DNA of 5,932 bases from Acidimicrobiaceae bacterium (GCA_009785715.1 WQVT01000172.1:1-5932); one strand, 5' to 3'; shown: positions 1 through 5,927, counted from the stretch's first letter. Notes: generated from the sequence alone by a model not told the origin. Numbers and translations are program-made.

Positions 1-435
1 CAGGAAGGTGGCGAGCCCGTGCCTGGCGCGGATCTCCCGGCACGCGACACGAAGCAGGTGCGTGTTGCCGCCGTGCCCGTTCAGGAGTGCAAGGCGTTCG
101 GCGCCGGCCCGCACGGCGCCGGTGGCGACGTCGTCGAGGACCGCGAGGAGCGTGGTCACCGACATCGTCACGGTGCCCGGAGCCCAGACGTGCTCGCTCG
201 AAAGCCCGTAGGAGAGGGTCGGCAGGAGGGACACCTCGAGCTCGGGATGGTCCGCCACCACCGCTTGGGCGACGGCGTCGATGACGAGGGAATCGGTGCA
301 CAAAGGAAGATGCGGTCCGTGGTGTTCGAAGGCGCCGATCGGCTGGAGCAGCACGCGCCCCTCACTCATGGTCGCGAGCACTTCGGGCCCCGCCAGGTCT
401 CCGAGCAGGCCGGCAGGGCGAGGGGTAAGACTCAT
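1..435 (-). CDS. Creatininase-family metal-dependent amidohydrolase (partial, N-terminal 145 codons)
   Basis: The gene reads leftward from ATG at 435-433 and is still open at base 1, so the C-terminal part (about 90-120 residues in a family of roughly 230-260) is missing. Visible motifs: PIGAFEHHGPHLPLCTDS at residues 32-49 and LLNGHGGNT at 117-125. By family knowledge E37, H39, D48 and H121 match the metal ligands Glu34, His36, Asp45 and His120 of Pseudomonas creatininase, with E-x-H-x8-D spacing conserved. The second-site ligand Glu122 of creatininase is replaced by Gly123. The NGHGGN form is typical of other branches, such as MftE-like and formamide-hydrolysing relatives. The enzyme probably hydrolyses a cyclic amide, peptide-like or formamide bond in the cytoplasm; the substrate is unknown. 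No Shine-Dalgarno precedes the ATG. It is divergent from the LLM/deaminase/ABC operon and shares a control region with it, which suggests a common pathway. Family assignment is secure; specificity is not. Confidence 0.9.
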   Translation of the reverse strand, partial: MSLTPRPAGLLGDLAGPEVLATMSEGRVLLQPIGAFEHHGPHLPLCTDSLVIDAVAQAVVADHPELEVSLLPTLSYGLSSEHVWAPGTVTMSVTTLLAVLDDVATGAVRAGAERLALLNGHGGNTHLLRVACREIRARHGLATFL

Positions 436-442
436 GCGCAGG

Positions 443-448
443 AGGCTA
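443..448 (-). promoter_or_regulatory. Candidate -10 element for a leaderless creatininase-family transcript
   Basis: Read leftward, TAGCCT fits the actinobacterial -10 pattern TAnnnT and ends 7 nt before the ATG at 435. Transcription could therefore start at or next to the A of the start codon. The gene has no Shine-Dalgarno, as expected for a leaderless mRNA. No convincing -35 hexamer is visible, so the call is tentative. Confidence 0.35.
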
Positions 449-454
449 GAACCC

Positions 455-485
455 TTACTGTTTCAGCCATATGAACGAACAGTGA
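455..485. repeat. Imperfect inverted repeat TTACTGTT-N15-AACAGTGA
   Basis: The left arm at 455-462 and right arm at 478-485 pair at 7 of 8 positions around a 15-nt spacer containing CATATG. The dyad overlaps operator copy 1. Its size suits a dimeric transcription factor, but it could be chance in an AT-richer stretch. Confidence 0.3.
458..466 (-). promoter_or_regulatory. Candidate operator copy 1 (CTGAAACAG read leftward)
   Basis: The plus strand reads CTGTTTCAG, the exact reverse complement of the element at 592-600. Read in the direction of the leftward gene it is CTGAAACAG, 22 nt before the ATG and 9 nt before the candidate -10. The site is a short dyad (CTG-nnn-CAG). Its position between the -35 and -10 regions would suit a repressor operator. 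No regulator gene is in the window. Confidence 0.4.
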
Positions 486-582
486 CCTCCGGCTCATTAA
501 TCTGAACACAGTCTTTCTTTTGCCGGCGTATATCGGGGGATGAGAGGACACGGGTGGCGGATCACTTGGAGGTAACTTCCGG

Positions 583-601
583 GAAACAGCCCTGAAACAG
601 C
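583..601 (+). repeat. Tandem GAAACAGC direct repeat, 11-bp period
   Basis: GAAACAGC occurs at 583-590 and again at 594-601, one helical turn apart, so both copies face the same side of the DNA. The second copy contains most of operator copy 2. This arrangement is common for cooperative regulator binding upstream of a promoter. Confidence 0.4.
592..600 (+). promoter_or_regulatory. Candidate operator copy 2 (CTGAAACAG)
   Basis: This perfect reverse-complement partner of 458-466 faces the rightward operon. It lies 20 nt before the ATG at 621 and 10 nt before TAGTTT (611-616), a possible -10. Spacing and orientation mirror copy 1 on the other strand, which suggests one regulator controlling both transcripts. 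Confidence 0.4.
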
Positions 602-620
602 GGCGGGCTTTAGTTTCCGT

Positions 621-1790
621 ATGCGAATCGATTGCACCTGGTACGGCACGGTGCCGATGCCCGACGCCGGCAACGACGGGCCGGCGACGGTCGATCGCCG
701 CTACGGCATCGGCGACTATCTGGCCTGCTACGACAACCTCCTCCATTTGGCGAAGCGGAGCGACGAGCTCGGCTACAACACGATGTGGTTCACCGAGCAC
801 CACTTCCAGTACGAGGGATACGAGGTGATCCCCAACCAGGTCTTGCTCGGGATGTACTACGCAACCCGGACCGAGCGGATCCGTTTCGGCCAGATGTTCA
901 ACATCGTCCCGCAGTGGCACCCGCTGCGCCTCGCCGAGGACTTCGCGATGGCGGACCTGCTGACGGGCGGGCGGATGGTCTTCGGCGTCGGTCGTGGCAC
1001 GGTCCCCCGCGAGGCCGAGTCACTCGGCGCGGTCGTTGCGTCCGGGGACAACGAGATGAGCGCAGAGCTCGATCGAGAGAACCGAGAGGTCTTCGAGGAG
1101 GGCATGGAGGTGATCCTCTCGGCATGGGGGAACGAGCGTTTCTCCTTCACCGGGAAGCACTTCACCTTTCCTCCGACCGGGATCCCTGACCGCGGCTCCA
1201 CCGTCTCGACCCTGACCCTGGTCCCCCGGCCGAGTCGGAAGATCGAGGTCTACCAGGCGGCGACCTCGCCCGCCTCCGTGGACTACGTCGCCAAGCGGGG
1301 GTTCTGCGGGGTGTTCGTCGCAACCCCGCTCGAACGGCTCAAGAAGGCGTGGGACCGCTTCGGCGAGGCCGCCGCGGAGGCAGGCCGGATGCTCGCCCCT
1401 GGCGAGGCGCGCTCCCTGGTGGTCAATGTCCACATCGGCGAGACCCGGGAGCAGGCCTTCGCCAGCGGGCGCGACGGGCACGACGAGTACGTGAAGTTCC
1501 TCTCCCCCTACGGGCGGTTCCGCCACTACCTGCCACCCGGGGGCCTGACCGAGACGCCCTTCGCCTACCGGCCGACGATCGAGGAGTCGGTCGGCCAGAA
1601 GATCTGGGCCATCGGCTCACCCGATGACGTGGCGGAGATCCTCGGGCGCTACGTCGAGGCGCTGTCCCTCCAGCATCTGATCTGCTACTTCGAGTTCCCC
1701 GGGCTCGACACCGAGGCCCTCGATCGCCAGTTGACGCTCTTCACCGAGCGGGTCGCCCCCCTGCTCGGCGTTCAGATGGACCGCCGATGA
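621..1790 (+). CDS. LLM-class (bacterial luciferase-like) flavin-dependent monooxygenase
   Basis: The 389-residue protein matches the luciferase-like monooxygenase fold and the usual 330-400 residue length. Recognisable segments are MWFTEHHF at 55-62 (the family's W-x-x-E-H-H strand), the NIVPQWHPLRLAEDFAMAD stretch at 94-112, and TGGRMVFGVGRG at 115-126. YQAATSPASVDYVAKRG at 211-227 fits the later beta strand and helix where family members bind flavin phosphate. Such enzymes use FMNH2 or F420H2; I cannot tell which here. By analogy with RutA, which opens the uracil ring, it may oxygenate a ring compound brought in by the downstream importer, but this is inference. The ATG at 621 is the only plausible start: the frame is closed by TAA at 573-575 and no ATG, GTG or TTG lies between. 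It has no clear Shine-Dalgarno. The stop overlaps the next gene as ATGA (1787-1790). Confidence 0.92.
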   Translation: MRIDCTWYGTVPMPDAGNDGPATVDRRYGIGDYLACYDNLLHLAKRSDELGYNTMWFTEHHFQYEGYEVIPNQVLLGMYYATRTERIRFGQMFNIVPQWHPLRLAEDFAMADLLTGGRMVFGVGRGTVPREAESLGAVVASGDNEMSAELDRENREVFEEGMEVILSAWGNERFSFTGKHFTFPPTGIPDRGSTVSTLTLVPRPSRKIEVYQAATSPASVDYVAKRGFCGVFVATPLERLKKAWDRFGEAAAEAGRMLAPGEARSLVVNVHIGETREQAFASGRDGHDEYVKFLSPYGRFRHYLPPGGLTETPFAYRPTIEESVGQKIWAIGSPDDVAEILGRYVEALSLQHLICYFEFPGLDTEALDRQLTLFTERVAPLLGVQMDRR

Positions 1791-3055
1791 CCGACGAGGC
1801 CGGTTCGCTCCGTCTGGAGGGTGCGGCAGCGCCAGACGGCGGGCCGATCAGCGTCGAGTGCACCGGGGGGCGGATCACGGCGGTGTGGCGTGACGGCTCG
1901 TCGCCACCGCCGGGCGCCGGCACCGTGGTCGCCGATCTCGCCGGCCACGTGCTGATGCCGGCGCTGGCCGAGCCCCACGCGCACGTCGACAAGGCCTACA
2001 CCGCCGATGACTACGCCAACCCGACGGGGGACCTGGACGGCGCGATCCGGGTCAGCATGCTCTCCTTCGCCGCTTCCACGGCGGAGGACATCGAACGGCG
2101 CGCCCGCCGCGCCTTCGCCGCCTACGTGGCGAAAGGGTGCCTGGCCGTCCGCACCCACGTGTCGGTCGGTCCCTTCGTCGGCCTCCGCTCGATCGAGGGT
2201 GTCGTGCGCGCCGCCAGGGACTTCGAACCGCTGGTCGACATCCAGATCGTGGCACACGGGAGCCCACCTACCTCCGGGGCGCAGGGTGCCGACCAGTGCG
2301 CACTGCTCCGCGACGCGTTTGACCTCGGGGCGACCCACCTCGGCGGGACGCCGTACCGGAGCGAGGACCCCGCCGCAGAGACGGCGGCGCTCCTCGAACT
2401 GGCCGGCGAGTTGGGCAGGCCGCTCGACCTCCATACCGACGAGACCATCGACCCCGCGGTGGTGTCGGTGCGGGACCTGGCCCGGCTCGTCGCCGCCACC
2501 GGCTTCCCCCACCCGGTGGCCGCGTCGCACTGCGTGAGCCTCGGCGTGATCCCCCGCGCCGAACAGGACGAGGTGGCGTCGCTCCTCGCCGAAAGCGGGG
2601 TGGCGGTCATCTCCCTCCCGCAGACGAACCTCTTCCTGCAATCCCGCGACGTGTCCCACGCGAAGCCGCGGGGTCTCACGGCCCTCGACGCCCTCTACGC
2701 CGCCGGCGTGACGGTGGCTGCCGGCGGCGACAACGTGCAGGACCCCTTCAACCCGATGGGCAGAGCCGACCCGCTGGAGGCGGCCTGCCTGCTGGTCACC
2801 GCAGGGCATCTCGACGTGAGCAGCGCATTCGACGCCGTCTCACGATCGGCGCGCCGGGTCATGGGCGTCAACGCCGAGGGCCTGGTCGAGGGTGCGCCGG
2901 CAGACCTGGTCGCCGTGCCGGGGCGATCGCTCAGAGAGGCCATCGCCGAAGCCGATACCAACCGCATCGTCGTCCGCCGCGGAGCACTCGTGGCTCGTGC
3001 CGCGCTCGGGGAGTGGTCCGAGGGTCGGCTGCCCAGGGAGGTGCAGCTTGCCTGA
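1787..3055 (+). CDS. Cytosine-deaminase-like amidohydrolase (CodA branch), substrate uncertain
   Basis: This is a 422-residue amidohydrolase-superfamily enzyme of normal length for the CodA/AtzC-like group. The metal and catalytic set is complete: H64 and H66 in EPHAHVDK (62-69), H216 and E219 in HTDE, H248 in ASHC, and D315 in GGDNVQDPFNP (313-323). These match H61, H63, H214, E217, H246 and D313 of E. coli CodA. Further collinear segments are QIVA at 153-156 and NLFLQSR at 281-287 (CodA NIHLQGR). Two CodA substrate contacts differ: Gln156 aligns with S159 and Asp314 with N316. It should therefore hydrolyse an exocyclic amine or ring C-N bond of a small heterocycle, though probably not cytosine. 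Related enzymes act on isoguanine, creatinine or ammelide-type triazines. The start is set by the ATGA overlap with the LLM gene, which implies translational coupling. No signal peptide is present, so it is cytoplasmic. Confidence 0.9.
   Translation: MTDEAGSLRLEGAAAPDGGPISVECTGGRITAVWRDGSSPPPGAGTVVADLAGHVLMPALAEPHAHVDKAYTADDYANPTGDLDGAIRVSMLSFAASTAEDIERRARRAFAAYVAKGCLAVRTHVSVGPFVGLRSIEGVVRAARDFEPLVDIQIVAHGSPPTSGAQGADQCALLRDAFDLGATHLGGTPYRSEDPAAETAALLELAGELGRPLDLHTDETIDPAVVSVRDLARLVAATGFPHPVAASHCVSLGVIPRAEQDEVASLLAESGVAVISLPQTNLFLQSRDVSHAKPRGLTALDALYAAGVTVAAGGDNVQDPFNPMGRADPLEAACLLVTAGHLDVSSAFDAVSRSARRVMGVNAEGLVEGAPADLVAVPGRSLREAIAEADTNRIVVRRGALVARAALGEWSEGRLPREVQLA
3035..3042 (+). promoter_or_regulatory. 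Ribosome binding site fixing the TTG start of the ABC ATPase
   Basis: AGGGAGGT is a near-perfect Shine-Dalgarno lying inside the last codons of the deaminase-like gene, 5 nt before TTG at 3048-3050. No other start codon in the ATPase frame has a comparable site, which decides the start. Confidence 0.8.
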
Positions 3056-3842
3056 GTCCGCAGTCGCCGCCCGGTCTCTCCTCGACGTGGCCGCAGCGGT
3101 CGAGTCCCCCGCCGGCAAAGGCCTCGCCTTCGAAGGGGTTTCGCTCGTCTACCCCGACGGCACCCACGCGCTCGCGCCCGTGGACCTGACCGTCGCCCCG
3201 GGCGAATTCGTCTCGCTCGTCGGGCCCTCGGGGTGCGGCAAGTCGAGCCTGCTCCGACTGGCGTCCGGGCTCGTCGAGCCGACCACGGGCTCGATCGACG
3301 TGGACCGTGACCAGCTGGGCTACGTCTTCCAGGACCCCACCCTGATGCCGTGGCGGACGGTGACGGCAAACGTCGAGCTCCTCGCAGAGCTCCATGGTCT
3401 GAAGAAGGCGGAGCGTCGCCGGCTTGCCAGCGCGGCCATCGACCTCGTCGGTCTCACGGGATTCGAAAGCCATCTCCCGGCGCGGCTCTCGGGCGGCATG
3501 AAGATGCGCACCTCGCTCGCCCGCTCGCTGACGATGAACCCGGAGGTCTTCCTTTTCGACGAGCCGTTCGGGGCGCTCGACGAGATCAGCCGCGGCCGCC
3601 TCAACGACGAGCTGTCGAGGCTGTTCAGCCAGCGCCAGTTTGCCGGTGTCTTCGTCACCCACTCGGTCCAGGAGGCGGTCTACCTCTCGACCCGGGTCGT
3701 GGTGATGTCACCCCGCCCCGGCAGGATCGCCGCCACGTTCGACGTGCCGCTCCCCGTGCCGCGCGACCCGGAGATGCGCTTCGACCCGGTGTTCACCGAC
3801 ATCGCCCACCATGTCTCGAGCGTCTTGCGGGAGGGCTCCTGA
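3048..3842 (+). CDS. ABC transporter ATP-binding protein (nitrate/sulfonate/thiamine-precursor class)
   Basis: This 264-residue ATPase energises the importer encoded with the next two genes. All nucleotide-binding motifs are present in order: Walker A GPSGCGKSS (59-67), Q-loop Q95 in VFQDPTLMPW, signature LSGGMKMR (147-154), Walker B VFLFDEP (167-173) with catalytic E172, D-loop GALD (175-178), and switch H205 in VTHS. The signature ends in KMR instead of the common RQR, a mild variation. The QDPTLMPWRTV wording is typical of SsuB/TauB/ThiZ-like ATPases. The start is TTG at 3048, chosen for its strong upstream ribosome binding site. It overlaps the deaminase stop by 8 nt. The same frame runs open further upstream to 2892, but that part overlaps the deaminase gene and has no ABC homology. 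The stop shares one base with the permease ATG (TGATG). It should sit on the cytoplasmic face of the membrane. Confidence 0.95.
   Translation: MPESAVAARSLLDVAAAVESPAGKGLAFEGVSLVYPDGTHALAPVDLTVAPGEFVSLVGPSGCGKSSLLRLASGLVEPTTGSIDVDRDQLGYVFQDPTLMPWRTVTANVELLAELHGLKKAERRRLASAAIDLVGLTGFESHLPARLSGGMKMRTSLARSLTMNPEVFLFDEPFGALDEISRGRLNDELSRLFSQRQFAGVFVTHSVQEAVYLSTRVVVMSPRPGRIAATFDVPLPVPRDPEMRFDPVFTDIAHHVSSVLREGS
3829..3835 (+). promoter_or_regulatory. Ribosome binding site of the permease
   Basis: GGGAGGG lies in the final codons of the ATPase gene, 6 nt before ATG at 3842. It selects this start over the longer open frame that begins at 3350 inside the ATPase gene. Confidence 0.75.
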
Positions 3843-4696
3843 TGGCCCTCGCCACCAAGGTCCTCGAAGAGCAGGCCCCGCCGGCGCCGATCTCCATCCA
3901 GCCGAGGCCGCCTGGCAAACGCCGTCTGCGGCGCCTCGTCCCCCCGCTGCTCTGCTTCGTCATCGTGGTCGGCGTCTGGCAGGGTCTCTCGGCGTCGCTG
4001 TCCAACGGCCGGCAATTTCTCCTTCCACCTCCCTGGGAGGTCTTGACCAAGGGGCTCCTGGCCCACGACGCCTACAGCAAGATCCTCCCCGCCTTGGGGC
4101 GCACCACCGCCCTCGCCCTCGGCGGCCTCGCGGTAGCCGTCGCACTCGGGCTGGTGACGGGCACGGTCCTCTACCGGTTCCGCTGGCTCGAGCGCGCCAC
4201 GTATCCCTACCTGGTCGCGATCCAGGCGATCCCGATCCTCGCGATCGCCCCGCTCATGGCGGTCGCCTTCGGGTACAACTTCTTCGCCAAGGGCGTGATC
4301 GTCGTGATCATCGCCTTTTTCCCGATCCCGACGAGCTTCCTCCTCGGATTGAAGTCGGTGGACCGGGGGCTGGTGGATCTCTTCACCCTCCACCGGAGCG
4401 GCTGGCTCACCCGGTTCCGGAAGCTGGCGTTGCCCAACGCCCTGCCGCAGCTGTTCACCGGATTCCGCATCTCTGCCGGGCTGGCGGTCATCGGGGCGAT
4501 CGTCGGTGAGCAGTTCTTCCAGGCCGGCCAGCCCGGACTCGGGATGCTCTTCATCCAGTACATCGACTACGTCGATTACGACCAGCTCTACGGCTGCCTG
4601 ATCGTCTCGTCTTTGCTCGGCATCGCCATCTACGCGTCGTTTAACTACTTCTCCCATCGATTCTTCGGGAGCTGGCACGAATCGGCCCAACCATGA
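3842..4696 (+). CDS. ABC transporter permease (BPD_transp_1, SsuC/ThiX-like)
   Basis: The 284-residue membrane protein has a basic N-terminal tail (KRRLRR at 26-31) followed by about six hydrophobic segments, near residues 33-50, 87-109, 121-145, 150-171, 205-225 and 251-272. The LPPPWEVL motif (61-68) just after the first segment is common in SsuC-type permeases. The cytoplasmic coupling loop around 180-202 (LFTLHRSGWLTRFRKLALP at 180-198) keeps the invariant G187 and the LP end of the EAA loop, although the EAA triad itself is not present. Typical for the family, GEQFFQAGQPGLG lies at 222-234. The length of about 250-290 residues is normal. One homodimeric permease per transporter is expected, since no second permease gene is seen. 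The start follows a strong ribosome binding site and the ATPase stop in a TGATG junction. The stop TGA is at 4694-4696. Confidence 0.95.
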   Translation: MALATKVLEEQAPPAPISIQPRPPGKRRLRRLVPPLLCFVIVVGVWQGLSASLSNGRQFLLPPPWEVLTKGLLAHDAYSKILPALGRTTALALGGLAVAVALGLVTGTVLYRFRWLERATYPYLVAIQAIPILAIAPLMAVAFGYNFFAKGVIVVIIAFFPIPTSFLLGLKSVDRGLVDLFTLHRSGWLTRFRKLALPNALPQLFTGFRISAGLAVIGAIVGEQFFQAGQPGLGMLFIQYIDYVDYDQLYGCLIVSSLLGIAIYASFNYFSHRFFGSWHESAQP

Positions 4697-4701
4697 AGGA
4701 G
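4696..4701 (+). promoter_or_regulatory. Ribosome binding site deciding the start of the binding-protein gene
   Basis: AAGGAG is placed 6 nt before ATG at 4708-4710. The alternative ATG at 4693, which forms an ATGA overlap with the permease stop, has no Shine-Dalgarno at a suitable distance. The second ATG is therefore preferred. Confidence 0.7.
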
Positions 4702-4707
4702 CAGTGC

Positions 4708-5922
4708 ATGAAGAGAGTGACACCCAAGCTGGGTCGCGCCTTCCGGACCGCCGTCGCCTCGGCATCGGGACTGGCGATGATCGCCACCACGGGCGTCTTC
4801 GGCGCACCGCCGGCCGGAGCCCGCCCCGCGGAGTCTTTCGCCGCGGCTGCGTTCACGACCAAGCTCGCCGGGGTCTGCCCCAACCCGCTCATCGTGCAGA
4901 CCAACTGGCTCGCCGAAGCGGACCACGCCGGGCTCTACGAGTTGATCGGCGCCGGCGGGACGATGAAGCAGTACTCCTACGAAGGTCCGCTCGGTTCGAC
5001 GGGGATCAAGCTGCAGATCCTCGCCGCCGGACCCGGTGACGCCAATCTCTCCGCCGAGGCGACCATGTACTCGGGGAATCCGGTGGCTCGGGTGACTCCG
5101 CAACTCGGCATCGACTCGAGCGAGGGCATCATCCAGACCTCGAAGAAGTTCCCGACGGTCGGCATCATGAACCTGCAGGACCACGACCCGCAGATCTTCC
5201 TCTACTCCCCCGGGACGTTCAAAAACCTGGGCACCATCGCCTCCCTCAAGGCCGCGGCGAACTCCGGCGGCCATTTCTACGTGTCATCGCTCACCATCCC
5301 GTACGTCCAATACCTGATCAGCAAGGGAGTCCCGCAAAGCTCCTTCATCGGCGGGTACGCCGGCGATCTCGAAAAGTTCGTCACCGGCCAGGGCAAGATC
5401 ATCAATCAGGGCTATGCCGACGCCGAGCCGTGGGAGCTCGCCCACGAGATCTCCGCCTGGGGGTCGAAGCCGCTCAAGTTCACGCTGATCTACAAGTACG
5501 GGCTGGACGACTATCCGACGACGCTGCTCGTCGCCAAGGGGCAGGAGCAGAAGATGGCTCCCTGCCTGCAGAAGTTCGTCCCGCTCGTCCAGAAGGGCCT
5601 CGTCGACTACTTCAAGAACCCGACGACCGTCGACAACGTGCTGGCGAAGATCAACCCGAAGTACAGCGCCAGCTACTGGCAGACGCCGGTCGCCGAATCG
5701 AAGTTCTCGGAGCAGGCCCAGCTGAAGGAGGGCATCGCCGAGAACTCGAGCGCCGACGGTGGCGCGCTCGGGGCGTTCAACCTCAACCGGGTGGAGCAGA
5801 ACATCAAGATTCTGCTGCCGATCTACAAGGTCCAGAGCCCCGGCACCTACAACCCCGCGGTCACGCCGGCCGAGATCGTCACCAACAGGTTCATCGACCA
5901 GAAGATCAGGTTGGAGAAGTGA
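4708..5922 (+). CDS. ABC transporter substrate-binding protein (NMT1/THI5-like, SsuA/ThiY class), secreted
   Basis: From ATG 4708 the protein has 404 residues. It opens with a signal sequence: basic MKR and R residues up to 13, a hydrophobic stretch around 14-32, then APPAGARPA, a plausible signal peptidase I site near residues 33-41. No lipobox Cys follows the hydrophobic core. The mature part begins with CPNPLIVQTNWLAEADHAGLYELIG (start C57), matching the NMT1/THI5-like pattern of W, H and GLY residues that line the ligand pocket. INQGYADAEPWELAHE (232-247) is a second typical binding-protein segment with Glu-Pro in the pocket wall. Two mature cysteines (C57, C286) could form a disulfide. 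At about 360 mature residues it is somewhat longer than ThiY or SsuA. It should capture the substrate outside the membrane and deliver it to the permease. Relatives bind pyrimidines, sulfonates, nitrate or taurine; the ligand here is unknown. Confidence 0.92.
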   Translation: MKRVTPKLGRAFRTAVASASGLAMIATTGVFGAPPAGARPAESFAAAAFTTKLAGVCPNPLIVQTNWLAEADHAGLYELIGAGGTMKQYSYEGPLGSTGIKLQILAAGPGDANLSAEATMYSGNPVARVTPQLGIDSSEGIIQTSKKFPTVGIMNLQDHDPQIFLYSPGTFKNLGTIASLKAAANSGGHFYVSSLTIPYVQYLISKGVPQSSFIGGYAGDLEKFVTGQGKIINQGYADAEPWELAHEISAWGSKPLKFTLIYKYGLDDYPTTLLVAKGQEQKMAPCLQKFVPLVQKGLVDYFKNPTTVDNVLAKINPKYSASYWQTPVAESKFSEQAQLKEGIAENSSADGGALGAFNLNRVEQNIKILLPIYKVQSPGTYNPAVTPAEIVTNRFIDQKIRLEK

Positions 5923-5927
5923 CCCCC

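Larger units (their letters stand above)
582..618 (+). promoter_or_regulatory. Bulged hairpin abutting the LLM start codon
   Basis: GGAAACAGCCC at 582-592 pairs along its whole 11-nt length with GGGCT (605-609) plus GTTTCC (613-618). The only interruption is a 3-nt TTA bulge at 610-612. The 12-nt loop is 593-604. The stem ends 2 nt before the ATG at 621. If transcribed, it would cover the place where a ribosome binding site should be. It is not followed by a U-tract and lies between divergent genes, so it is not a terminator in the usual sense. The DNA-level explanation, overlapping operator half-sites, is equally possible. Confidence 0.4.
436..620. promoter_or_regulatory. Divergent intergenic control region
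   Basis: This 185-bp gap separates the leftward creatininase-family gene from the rightward operon and is less GC-rich than the flanking genes. I see no open frame with a ribosome binding site in it. It holds a 9-bp element facing each gene, an 8-bp direct repeat with 11-bp period, an imperfect 8-bp dyad with 15-bp spacer, and a bulged hairpin next to the rightward start. A GGAGGT sequence at 568-573 has no start codon at a usable distance, so it looks like an orphan. TATATC at 529-534 could be a -10 for a longer rightward transcript, but no matching -35 is visible. Confidence 0.6.

Noticed and set aside
19..474. 151-codon plus-strand open frame
   Set aside because: It is antisense to the creatininase-family gene, whose motifs are clear, and shows no recognisable domain.
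568..573. Strong Shine-Dalgarno GGAGGT that might serve a leader peptide
   Set aside because: No ATG, GTG or TTG occurs at a usable distance downstream, so no small ORF can be supported.
530..592. Possible riboswitch (guanidine-I or TPP) upstream of the operon, from GAGAGGACACGG and GATCACTTGGAGGTAACTTCC
   Set aside because: The short matches lack the required partners: no CTAGGGTTCCG 5' part for guanidine-I and no CTGAGA element for TPP. A covariance-model scan would settle it.
1772..2809. 345-codon minus-strand open frame across the deaminase gene
   Set aside because: It is a high-GC antisense shadow with low-complexity Arg/Gly/Val composition; the plus strand carries complete amidohydrolase motifs.
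3350..3841. N-terminal extension of the permease frame back to 3350
   Set aside because: This part overlaps the ATPase Q-loop to C-terminus in another frame. The permease has its own ribosome binding site and ATG at 3842.
4693..4707. Alternative earlier ATG for the binding protein (ATGA overlap with the permease stop)
   Set aside because: It has no Shine-Dalgarno, while AAGGAG is ideally placed for ATG 4708. It cannot be fully excluded, since coupling through ATGA is possible.
3680..4807. 375-codon minus-strand open frame across the permease
   Set aside because: It is antisense to the permease, rich in Arg/Glu/Asp repeats from complementary hydrophobic codons, with no domain.
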